A stretch of DNA of 6,541 nt from Candidatus Bathyarchaeum sp. (GTDB lineage Archaea; Thermoproteota; Bathyarchaeia; Bathyarchaeales; Bathyarchaeaceae): positions 1 through 6,541 of the forward strand of contig PIXS01000356.1 in NCBI GenBank assembly GCA_003096255.1, read 5' to 3'. Shown here in pieces: positions 1-4,674 of this stretch (its first letter is position 1; the number at the start of each line of letters is the position of its first letter). The position numbers were made by a program, and so were the translations under genes. Under the pieces are notes generated by a model. The model had not been told where the DNA came from, did no database searches, and saw nothing but the letters and a program-made list of their open reading frames with translations.

Positions 1-258
1 AACGAATTACCTGGAAACGTTAGAGAATTCCAAGAGGTGCTACAGAAGATTTTTGGAATGGGCTATAACTTCTTGGACACACTTTTCTGTCATCATCTCG
101 AAAAGGCAACAGGTAAGAAGTTCCAGAAGAACCAAAGCTTTTGTGAACGCGTAGAATGCTTAGTTTTTGAGCAGTCAAAGCTGGATAACAACGAGGCTTG
201 TGTGACACTACACAACAATGAAGATGTAAAAATCGAAGCACAAACGAGTAATAGATAA
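1..258 (+). CDS. C-terminal part of an unrecognised protein (5' end outside window)
   Basis: The frame is open from the first base to TAA at 256-258, giving 85 residues. A GTG at 37-39 and an ATG at 58-60 could be starts, but the residues before them (NELPGNVREFQ) look coding, so I read this as the 3' end of a longer gene. The fragment has an amphipathic helical stretch (FQEVLQKIFGMGYNFLDTLF), then CHHLEKATGKKF, a Cys-containing segment (FCERVECLVFEQ) and a polar, probably disordered tail. I do not recognise the family. The LPGNVRE string resembles the C-terminal part of NtrC-type AAA+ domains, but what follows is not a Fis-type helix-turn-helix, so I give no function. The reading frame is the only support. 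Confidence 0.5.
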   Translation, partial: NELPGNVREFQEVLQKIFGMGYNFLDTLFCHHLEKATGKKFQKNQSFCERVECLVFEQSKLDNNEACVTLHNNEDVKIEAQTSNR

Positions 259-316
259 TAACACAGCTCTAAGAGTTTTTAACCACGTTAGGGCTAACTG
301 TTCTTTAGGAAGAGCA

Positions 317-378
317 AGTAAACGAGGGCATATTTGAAGAAAAAAGGTAAGTAAAGGTTCCTTACGGTCCAGTGAATC
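317..378 (-). repeat. Left copy of an imperfect direct repeat matching the zinc-ribbon gene 3' end and flank
   Basis: Read on the minus strand, this segment ends a reading frame with Phe-Thr-Gly-Pro-TAA (363-375) and continues into a T-rich tract (340-345) and CTTCAAATA. The same order occurs at 2633-2711, where FTGP-TAG is the true C-terminus of the zinc-ribbon gene. By hand alignment, the 30 bases 349-378 match 23 of the 30 bases 2682-2711, including ACGGTCC and GTGAATC without change. The motifs TATTTGAAGAAAAA and AGTAAACG are also shared, with gaps. Upstream of FTGP the minus frame reaches a stop at once (TGA-CGA-TTC), so this is a remnant, not a gene. Confidence 0.6.
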
Positions 379-450
379 GTCAGTTATTAACGAATAAGTA
401 GACATCATTCAACAATTATTCCCAGAAACTTGCCCTTTTTTATTGTTATC

Positions 451-461
451 AAAAATTTAAT
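451..461 (+). promoter_or_regulatory. Possible TATA box of the YbjQ-family gene
   Basis: AAAAATTTAAT is the most TATA-like stretch at a workable distance. A start site about 25 bases downstream would leave a leader of roughly 28 bases that contains the strong ribosome binding site at 498-504. A second AT-rich element at 480-487 would instead give a nearly leaderless transcript and waste that site. The assignment is weak because the whole region is AT-rich. Confidence 0.3.
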
Positions 462-510
462 CAGGGAAATTGGTTAATGATTTATTTGAATGTGTTTAGG
501 AGGTTAGTTG

Positions 511-849
511 ATGGAAGAAGAAATTATTTTGGCTACAATGCCTGTTATTCCTAACTATGAGATTGAGGAAGTTCTTGGAGTAATATATGGTTCCAGCACA
601 AGGACCCGGGGGGTTGGGGGTCGATTTATTTCTGGTCTTGAGGCACTTACTGGAGGAAAGGGAACAGCCTATGCAGCGGAGATTGAAAAAACCCGAAAAG
701 AAGCTATTGAAGATTTGAAGAATAAAGCAAGAAAACTAGGGGCTAACGCTGTTCTATCAATAGATTTTGAAACTTCAGAAATCTTGGAGGGCTTCATTCT
801 CATAACCGCATATGGAACAGCGGTTAAACTGAAAAGAAAAGACGCATGA
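511..849 (+). CDS. YbjQ / UPF0145 family protein
   Basis: This is a 112-residue cytosolic protein of the YbjQ (UPF0145, 'putative heavy-metal-binding') family; members form ring-like pentamers and their role is not settled. The sequence shows the family pattern in order: an N-terminal strand, GVIYGSSTRTR (about 23-33), the GGRFISGLEALTGGKG loop (about 36-51), a helix with the family's YAAEIEKTRKEAIEDLKNKA (54-73), and LGANAVLSIDFETSEI (75-90). Length is normal for the family. An in-frame TTG lies just before the ATG at 511, but AGGAGGT at 498-504 sits six bases before that ATG, so I take the ATG. The gene is transcribed alone or with the small ORF 48 bases downstream. The metal-binding label is historical; no convincing Cys/His metal site is visible here. 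Confidence 0.87.
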   Translation: MEEEIILATMPVIPNYEIEEVLGVIYGSSTRTRGVGGRFISGLEALTGGKGTAYAAEIEKTRKEAIEDLKNKARKLGANAVLSIDFETSEILEGFILITAYGTAVKLKRKDA

Positions 850-897
850 CAGAGCACAACATGAATAAACCAATCAGCTAATACTATACAGGATATT

Positions 898-1074
898 GTG
901 CGGGTTTGGGTCTTGCCTGAGCTTCAAGATAAGTATCCTCTTGCAGACATCTACATGCTAGATTCCGAGTTGTATGAATGGGCAAAACAAAAAGCAACTG
1001 AACTGGGCTACAAAACCGTTTCAGAACTAGTTTTTGATTTAATCATATTGCTCAAAGAAAACCCAAGTATCTAA
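898..1074 (+). CDS. Small ribbon-helix-helix-like protein, probably truncated
   Basis: A GTG start gives 58 residues ending at TAA 1072-1074. The core (ADIYMLDSELYEWAKQKATE then LGYKTVSELVFDLIILLKEN) follows the ribbon-helix-helix pattern: a short strand, a first helix containing the ELYEWAKQKA type of pattern, a turn (LGYKTVSE) and a second helix. Such folds dimerise and bind palindromic DNA, and are found in repressors and antitoxins. No toxin gene is beside it. The GTG has only a short AGGA at 890-893, four bases away, and the frame is open upstream to 865 without a better start codon. The same frame stays open after the TAA, so the protein may be the N-terminal part of a longer, interrupted gene. 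DNA binding is inferred from the fold pattern alone. Confidence 0.55.
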   Translation: MRVWVLPELQDKYPLADIYMLDSELYEWAKQKATELGYKTVSELVFDLIILLKENPSI

Positions 1075-1230
1075 TCCAAACTTTTCAAACTAACCCTAAT
1101 TCGGCAATTAAGAAAAGTAAAGCTCCCCGAAGTAATAGAGGATCTTGAGGAAAAAATCACGGACTTGCTGAAAACCGAGGGACAAAAACGACTACCTGAT
1201 TATGAAAACAAACAGTCTGGGGACAATTAA
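1075..1230 (+). pseudogene. In-frame continuation of the RHH-like ORF after a TAA stop
   Basis: Directly after the TAA at 1072-1074 the same frame runs open for 51 codons to a second TAA at 1228-1230. The reading is protein-like: a charged, heptad-rich helix (LIRQLRKVKLPEVIEDLEEK followed by ITDLLKTEG) that would suit a C-terminal coiled coil behind an RHH domain, then a polar tail. No convincing start codon or ribosome binding site opens it separately. The simplest reading is one gene of about 110 codons broken by a nonsense change (or a base error). TAA is not the pyrrolysine codon, so Pyl decoding does not explain it. Confidence 0.45.
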
Positions 1231-1277
1231 TCTACCCAAAAAGCAAGCCTACATTAATCTTCAATGTGGGTGTGAAC

Positions 1278-1329
1278 TTTTTTTGGAAAGTTGTGCTGTG
1301 CAGAAAAATTCAGAAAAAAGGTTTTTTTC
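1278..1329 (+). terminator. Oligo-T terminator region behind the RHH-like ORF
   Basis: Two runs of seven T (1278-1284 and 1322-1328) lie 48 and 92 bases after the last stop codon of the preceding frame. The second is preceded by its complement, GAAAAAA at 1313-1319, and could form a short A/T hairpin with a three-base loop. Archaeal transcription commonly ends at such U-rich tracts. The assignment rests on base runs and position only. Confidence 0.35.
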
Positions 1330-1415
1330 AACAATGTACTGCTATTTGAATCCTAATAGACTCCTAATAGGCAACACAGAAATGTGAATCTTTTTGGTTC
1401 GAGGTTAAAATTTAA

Positions 1416-1505
1416 TCTTCTCTCTTTCCTTCTACTAATTTATTTCCTCTTGTCTTTTCTTGTCTTGTTTAACCTCTCTCCACTCTCTACTCTCTACTCC
1501 TCTTC
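1416..1505 (+). repeat. Polypyrimidine tract with short internal repeats
   Basis: By hand count 78 of 90 bases are C or T. Inside are two copies of TCTTGTCTT (1448-1456 and 1458-1466) and a tandem ACTCTCT (1482-1488 and 1489-1495) with a partial third copy. The tract lies about 90 bases before the start of the secreted-protein gene and has no open frame I trust. It may be a slippage-expanded low-complexity leader or an unusual DNA structure; nothing in the sequence decides its function. Confidence 0.5.
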
Positions 1506-1571
1506 AAAAAAACTCAATGTTCTGGTTAAGGAACAGATGTGTTCCGCAGGGAGAGTAATCTGCAATTTTTT

Positions 1572-1581
1572 CTATATTTTA
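1572..1581 (+). promoter_or_regulatory. TATA-like element before the PEF-CTERM gene
   Basis: CTATATTTTA is a good match to an archaeal TATA box. Its centre is only about 17 bases before the ATG at 1594, closer than the roughly 25 bases expected even for a leaderless transcript. Either the transcript begins at or just inside the ATG or the true box lies further upstream. No clear Shine-Dalgarno sequence precedes the ATG, which fits leaderless translation better than a leadered one. Confidence 0.3.
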
Positions 1582-1593
1582 TAGTGGCTGAAA

Positions 1594-2169
1594 ATGCATC
1601 AAAAGGTTAGAACGAGAAAGGTTCCAACGTTTGTTTTGATTCTGCTTCTCTGTTCTGTAACAGTCGTTTTTCCAAATGTTGGGATTGTGAGTGCAAGTGA
1701 GCACCCTTTATGGAACATTGCGCATACGATAGCAATATACTCTCCCCTCAACAGAACCTACGATTCTAGACTTTTAACCCTAAACTTTACTTTCTCTGCT
1801 TTATTGGGAACAGAATATGCATTAAGTTTTAACATCGATGGAGAATATGAAGACGATGTACCTTTTGAAATTGAAAATCCCACAGAATTGCATGTGTTTT
1901 ACAAAGCAACTGGATTTGTAACATTACCAGAACTAACTGAGGGTTCACATAACTTAACCATTCTGATTGCAGATGGTTCTCAACGTAGCTCCCTTTCATA
2001 TGCTGACACAGTATATTTTACATTAAATAGCCAACTTCAAGATAGCACAATCCCAGAGTTTCCCTCATGGACTATTCTGCCACTGGTTTTGACCATCACA
2101 CTGTTTTCGATAGTTGTCAAAAGAAAGCTACAGAAAAACGCTATCTTCTGCGGAAATGAAACCGAGTAA
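1594..2169 (+). CDS. Secreted, membrane-anchored protein with Ig-like region and PEF-CTERM-type tail
   Basis: This 191-residue protein has the layout of an archaeal surface protein. A basic N-terminus (KVRTRK) and hydrophobic segment (about 11-29) form a signal peptide, with probable cleavage after SAS near residue 35. Residues 42-146 alternate strand-like segments around SPLNRTYDSRLLTLNFTF, an IDGEY turn and LPELTEGSHNLTILIADG, typical of an Ig-like beta-sandwich found in many archaeal exported proteins. NRT, NFT and NLT are candidate N-glycosylation sites. The C-terminus has PEFPSW (154-159), a hydrophobic helix (160-175) and KRK (176-178): the three-part pattern of PEF-CTERM proteins, which archaeosortase-type enzymes are thought to process. 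A 13-residue tail follows the basic residues, longer than usual. No sortase gene is in the window. The partner or substrate cannot be told from sequence. Confidence 0.72.
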   Translation: MHQKVRTRKVPTFVLILLLCSVTVVFPNVGIVSASEHPLWNIAHTIAIYSPLNRTYDSRLLTLNFTFSALLGTEYALSFNIDGEYEDDVPFEIENPTELHVFYKATGFVTLPELTEGSHNLTILIADGSQRSSLSYADTVYFTLNSQLQDSTIPEFPSWTILPLVLTITLFSIVVKRKLQKNAIFCGNETE

Positions 2170-2177
2170 AGATAATT

Positions 2178-2200
2178 GTTTTTACGTATTCCCTTTTTTT
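2178..2200 (+). terminator. T-rich terminator after the PEF-CTERM gene
   Basis: GTTTTTA just after the stop codon and a T7 run at 2194-2200 form a typical archaeal U-rich termination signal for the plus strand. The second run touches the stop codon of the convergent HNH gene, so the two genes meet tail to tail with 29 bases between them. Confidence 0.45.
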
Positions 2201-2555
2201 AGTAGCGTCCAAAGGTCATGGGTTTTAGATTCCTAGAATCGGGTAAGTCTTCTACAGATTTCCCACATTTTTCTAACCATCTTTGAATTTGTCCCCAATA
2301 ATGAACATTCTTGTGACATTTACGACAGTACAACTTCAAATTTTCCACTACACCGTTTTCTGGATTTCCGTCTAAATGATGAAACTCTGCTCCACGTACA
2401 CTCACGTTATAGGCCCTATTGTTCTTAGAAATCCTTATTGAACCACTAACTTTTTTCCTACAAAACTCACAAAAAGCAACAAACTCGTTTTTCCCAACAG
2501 AAAAAGGAGCTAACATACTCTTTTCTAAACACGCTCTCTTAATTTCATTATCCAA
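2199..2555 (-). CDS. Small HNH-type nuclease-like protein
   Basis: This is a 118-residue single-domain protein with the elements of an HNH endonuclease: a CEFC zinc knuckle (29-32), the catalytic-type HH pair in EFHHLDGNPENG (59-60), Asn72 in VVENLKLYC, and CRKCHKNVH (77-85) supplying the second Cys pair and terminal His. The order CxxC, HH, N, CxxCH...H fits a beta-beta-alpha-metal nuclease. The start is TTG at 2553-2555, with AAAGGA about ten bases upstream; a stop codon immediately precedes it, so it cannot extend further. Met14 is the next possible start. No restriction methylase, intron, terminase or toxin partner is adjacent. It could be a free-standing homing-type or defence nuclease, or a decayed mobile-element gene. 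The family call is good; cleavage activity and target are unknown. Confidence 0.75.
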   Translation of the reverse strand: MDNEIKRACLEKSMLAPFSVGKNEFVAFCEFCRKKVSGSIRISKNNRAYNVSVRGAEFHHLDGNPENGVVENLKLYCRKCHKNVHYWGQIQRWLEKCGKSVEDLPDSRNLKPMTFGRY

Positions 2556-2593
2556 TTAAATCAAGTCCTTTGTTCACAATTTAGGTTGGATTT

Positions 2594-2602
2594 GATTATA
2601 TC
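2594..2602 (-). promoter_or_regulatory. TATA box of the HNH gene
   Basis: Read on the minus strand this is GATATAATC. Its centre lies about 43 bases before the TTG start, so transcription would begin near 2573 and leave a leader of about 18 bases containing AAAGGA. Spacing supports both the promoter and the TTG start. Confidence 0.4.
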
Positions 2603-2628
2603 TGCACCACATCTCAAGACGTGATGCT

Positions 2629-2649
2629 GTTTAGTAAACGTTAGCTAAC
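2629..2649. promoter_or_regulatory. Two abutting palindromes, possible operator
   Basis: GTTTAGTAAAC (2629-2639, symmetric about its central base) is followed without a gap by the perfect 10-base palindrome GTTAGCTAAC (2640-2649). Both half-sites are of the form GTT...AAC. They lie about 27 bases upstream of the proposed TATA box of the HNH gene and just past the 3' end of the zinc-ribbon gene. A similar GTTAG-GG-CTAAC occurs at 287-298. Tandem palindromes of this size suit a dimeric regulator such as an RHH or winged-helix protein, but could also be remnants of the repeat. Confidence 0.35.
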
Positions 2650-2711
2650 ACTAGCTTATTTGAAGAAAAACAAAAAAGGTCTAGTAAATGCCCTCTACGG
2701 TCCGGTGAATC
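2633..2711 (-). repeat. Right copy of the direct repeat: zinc-ribbon gene 3' end and its flank
   Basis: This segment spans the last codons of the zinc-ribbon gene (FTGP-stop), its T-rich terminator and about 45 further bases. It matches 317-378 in the same orientation. Shared blocks are AGTAAACG (2633-2640), TATTTGAAGAAAAA (2657-2670), AGTAAA (2683-2688), ACGGTCC (2697-2703) and GTGAATC (2705-2711). Similarity fades to the right of 2711, inside the coding sequence. The right copy has about 16 more bases than the left, as gaps at the palindrome and in the A-rich run. Confidence 0.6.
2666..2677 (-). terminator. Oligo-T terminator of the zinc-ribbon gene
   Basis: On the minus strand TTTTTTGTTTTT begins 17 bases after the stop codon of the zinc-ribbon gene. 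This is a typical archaeal U-rich terminator. Its presence so close to the stop suggests the gene is transcribed alone here, without a downstream partner. Confidence 0.5.
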
Positions 2712-2880
2712 CGCATTTGGGGCATCGGTAGTTTCTTCCGAACTGCCGACATTTTGCGCAGCGCCAGATCAGTATTTCTCCGCAGTTTGGGCAGTTAGAT
2801 TTTGTTGCGTCTTCGCCCGGGGGGATTGTTCGGTTACATGACATGCATTTGGGCATGACGATGTTCACATTATCGCTCAT
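2695..2880 (-). CDS. Four-CXXC zinc-ribbon microprotein (HVO_2753-like)
   Basis: This 61-residue protein carries four CxxC pairs: CMSC (12-15), CPNC (30-33), CAKC (41-44) and CPKC (53-56), enough for two zinc sites, with the conserved ending CPKCGFTGP. Length and pattern match the archaeal one-domain zinc-ribbon proteins related to Haloferax HVO_2753, thought to be RNA- or nucleic-acid-binding and linked to translation. GAGGTG five bases before the ATG is a good ribosome binding site. In many archaea this gene stands just before the elongation factor aEF-1beta gene; here it is followed by a terminator and accessory DNA. It diverges from the geranylgeranyl reductase gene and probably shares its promoter region. 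The molecular role is inferred from the family. Confidence 0.85.
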   Translation of the reverse strand: MSDNVNIVMPKCMSCNRTIPPGEDATKSNCPNCGEILIWRCAKCRQFGRNYRCPKCGFTGP

Positions 2881-2920
2881 TGCAACACCTCAAGGATTCT
2901 TGGATAACACAACTGCCTCT

Positions 2921-2928
2921 TATATATG
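2921..2928 (-). promoter_or_regulatory. TATA box of the zinc-ribbon gene, possibly bidirectional
   Basis: The minus strand reads CATATATAAG, a near-ideal archaeal TATA box with an A-rich flank (AAAAGATAG) where a BRE would sit. Its centre is about 44 bases from the ATG at 2880, giving a start near 2898 and a leader of about 18 bases that includes GAGGTG. The core is almost symmetric and lies about 69 bases before the TTG of the divergent reductase gene, so it may serve both directions. Confidence 0.6.
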
Positions 2929-2992
2929 CTATCTTTTAATTCTTTCTCAACACATATGTAAAGATGTTGGCTGGACAAAACGGGGAAGAGAC

Positions 2993-4210
2993 TTGAACAA
3001 AAAAACTGACATCATTGTGGTCGGAGGAGGACCCTGCGGCTCATACGCGGCATACACGGCAGCCAAGCACGGCACAGAGGTGACTGTCTGCGAAGAACAC
3101 CCAGAGGCGGGGGCGCCCAGGCACTGTGCAGGTCATCTGAACATCTCCAGCATGAAAAGGCTAGGAATAAAAATACCGCAGGATGTTATCGAGAACACAA
3201 TCAAAGGAGCCGTCTTCTTTTCTCCTTCAGGAAAACAGTTCGTGTTACGGTGCCGCAATCCAGTAACGTATGTCGTCAACAGGGAACTCTTTGACAAGCA
3301 CCTTGCTGAACTTGCCAAACAAGCTGGAGCATATTACAGCTACAAATCAAAAGTGAAGTCGCTCCTCTTTGATTCAGGTTCCGTCATGGGAGTTGCCCTC
3401 AACGGAGAAGAGAAGCTGAAAGCCAACATTGTCATAGATGCGGAAGGCTGTTCATCGAAGCTTCTGAAACAGACAGGTCTCAAGGGGCTGGAAAGCAGCA
3501 TGATTGCGAGGGGAATCCAAACCGAAGTCGACGGCTTTAAGGGCGTGGACAATGACATGGTTGAAGTCTACTTAGGAAGAAAAGCTGCTCCCGGATTTTT
3601 TGCATGGATAATCCCAAGAAAGGATGGCTCAGCAAAGGTTGGCTTAGCCACCAGAACAGGCAACCCGCAAGACTATCTGCGGAGGTTCATGAAGAAGCAT
3701 CCTGTTGCTTCCAAGAAGCTGAAAAAAAGCACATCCACATACACTTCAGTTCATCCCATACCCATGGAAGGTCCCCTCCCTAGAACAGTTTCAGGAGGCT
3801 TTCTTGCGGTTGGAGATGCGGCTTCTCAAGTGAAACCGACAACCGGAGGCGGCGTCGTCTTTGGGTTAACATGCGCACAGATAGCAGGAGAAGTTGCCTG
3901 TGAAGCTGTAGAGAGGCAGGATTTTTCGGAAACGTTTCTGTCCCGCTATCAAAGCCGATGGAAACAGGTAGCAGGTTTCGAGTTGGCCACCATGCTTCGG
4001 ATGCGAAAGATGCTGGATAGCCTGTCTGACCGCAGACTAGACAACGTGATTGATTTGTGCAGTAGGCTAGGTGTGGATAGTGTACTTGAGAAGGCAGGGG
4101 ACCTTGACTTTCAGGGAAGAAGTTTGATTTCTGTAGCCAAGTATCCAGGCACTTTGGCGGTGATCAGCTATTTCCTCTTTTCGTGGCTGACCTCAACAAC
4201 AAGACAGTAA
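2993..4210 (+). CDS. Geranylgeranyl reductase family FAD-dependent oxidoreductase
   Basis: This 405-residue flavoprotein belongs to the geranylgeranyl reductase family, which in archaea saturates the geranylgeranyl chains of membrane ether lipids (digeranylgeranylglycerophospholipid reductase type). An N-terminal Rossmann motif VVGGGPCGSYAA (9-20) binds the ADP part of FAD, with Glu34/Glu35 at the end of the second strand. RHCAG (43-47) carries the family's conserved Cys. VIDAEGCSSK (147-156), the PGFFAWIIP motif (200-208; family PxxYxWxFP, lipid cavity) and AVGDAASQVKPTTGGG (272-287) near the flavin follow in the usual order. The frame is open back to 2843, overlapping the zinc-ribbon gene, but that extension crosses the promoter region and reads as noise. 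TTG at 2993, four residues before the Rossmann strand, gives the normal family length; GGGGA upstream is a modest ribosome binding site. Exact substrate is not proven, as archaea often carry several paralogues. Confidence 0.88.
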   Translation: MNKKTDIIVVGGGPCGSYAAYTAAKHGTEVTVCEEHPEAGAPRHCAGHLNISSMKRLGIKIPQDVIENTIKGAVFFSPSGKQFVLRCRNPVTYVVNRELFDKHLAELAKQAGAYYSYKSKVKSLLFDSGSVMGVALNGEEKLKANIVIDAEGCSSKLLKQTGLKGLESSMIARGIQTEVDGFKGVDNDMVEVYLGRKAAPGFFAWIIPRKDGSAKVGLATRTGNPQDYLRRFMKKHPVASKKLKKSTSTYTSVHPIPMEGPLPRTVSGGFLAVGDAASQVKPTTGGGVVFGLTCAQIAGEVACEAVERQDFSETFLSRYQSRWKQVAGFELATMLRMRKMLDSLSDRRLDNVIDLCSRLGVDSVLEKAGDLDFQGRSLISVAKYPGTLAVISYFLFSWLTSTTRQ

Positions 4211-4280
4211 TTTTCTATTGCGGGCATGGAAGCGTTTTAGAGGGACAGTAACAAAATAGATGATTGTTGAGGCATTAGGG

Positions 4281-4667
4281 ATGACTGGAAGAATATCTTG
4301 CGATTCATCATCTTTCTCGTACAAGCAGGTCATTGTCGTGAGAACAGACATCAAAATGAGCAAAGGAAAAGTGGCAGCCCAGGCTGGACACGCCGCCGTC
4401 TCCGCAGCCGAGTATGCACGAAAAAACCGTCCCGAATGGTGGACTCCATGGACTAATGAGGGACAATGCAAAATCGCATTGAAAGCAAAGTCTGAACAGG
4501 AGCTCATGGACCTTGAAAGAAGAGCCAGAAACGCAGGTTTGCCTGTTGCCCTGATTGTTGACAGGGGCTTAACTGAACTGCCTCCGGAAACCATGACTTG
4601 CCTAGGAATTGGACCTGCCCCAGCCGACAAAGTTGACGCGATAACAGGGAAACTGAAGCTCCTCTGA
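4281..4667 (+). CDS. pth2: Peptidyl-tRNA hydrolase, archaeal/eukaryotic type (Pth2)
   Basis: This 128-residue cytosolic enzyme releases tRNA from peptidyl-tRNA that drops off ribosomes. It shows the full Pth2 signature: YKQVIVVRTDIKMSKGK (14-30), AAQAGHAAVSAAEYA (32-46) with the active-site Lys and His region, and LIVDRGLTELPPETMTCLGI (91-110) with the conserved Asp and the CLGIGPAP loop, ending in TGKLKLL. An ATG at 4260 would add seven residues but has no ribosome binding site. ATG 4281 has TTGAGG eight bases upstream and is chosen, although about 12 residues still precede the usual Pth2 start. It follows the reductase by 70 bases and precedes truD by seven, so it is probably co-transcribed with truD. 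Confidence 0.93.
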   Translation: MTGRISCDSSSFSYKQVIVVRTDIKMSKGKVAAQAGHAAVSAAEYARKNRPEWWTPWTNEGQCKIALKAKSEQELMDLERRARNAGLPVALIVDRGLTELPPETMTCLGIGPAPADKVDAITGKLKLL

Positions 4668-4669
4668 GG
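4665..4669 (+). promoter_or_regulatory. Ribosome binding site of truD overlapping the pth2 stop codon
   Basis: TGAGG begins with the TGA stop of pth2 and lies five bases before the truD ATG at 4675. This spacing supports that ATG over the internal Met11 and suggests that ribosomes finishing pth2 help start truD translation. Confidence 0.55.
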
Positions 4670-4674
4670 CTGAA

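Larger units (their letters stand above)
1231..1593. other. Gene-poor stretch between the RHH-like ORF and the secreted protein
   Basis: I find no gene I can support here. Two short open frames (1202-1387 and 1384-1584) lack a ribosome binding site and a recognisable product; the apparent hydrophobicity of the second comes from the pyrimidine-rich DNA. The stretch holds two T7 runs, a short direct repeat (TCCTAATAG at 1351-1359 and 1362-1370), a polypyrimidine tract and the probable promoter of the downstream gene. Confidence 0.6.

Noticed and set aside
1..60. NtrC-type AAA+ ending suggested by LPGNVRE
   Set aside because: The residues after it do not form a Fis-type helix-turn-helix, and sigma-54 activators are not expected in this archaeal setting.
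208..408. Minus-strand open frame over the left repeat copy
   Set aside because: It reads the repeat in a different frame from the FTGP ending, has no homology I recognise and no promoter; treated as chance.
861..881. Tiny ATG frame of six codons just before the RHH-like ORF
   Set aside because: It could be a leader peptide or the true start lost by a frameshift, but nothing supports either; the GTG at 898 is a simpler start.
1202..1387. Open frame of 61 codons beginning ATG AAA ACA
   Set aside because: It overlaps the end of the RHH continuation in another frame, has no ribosome binding site, crosses A and T homopolymers, and its product matches nothing I recognise.
1384..1584. Open frame encoding a hydrophobic, apparently membrane peptide
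   Set aside because: The hydrophobic residues are a by-product of the polypyrimidine tract (Leu, Phe, Ser codons). The start is a GTG without a binding site.
2843..2992. N-terminal extension of the geranylgeranyl reductase to an ATG at 2843
   Set aside because: It would overlap the zinc-ribbon gene and run through the TATA box. The peptide is not family-like, and TTG 2993 gives the normal family length.
4193..4630. Long minus-strand open frame opposite pth2
   Set aside because: It is the antisense shadow of the strongly conserved Pth2 coding sequence and has no family features.
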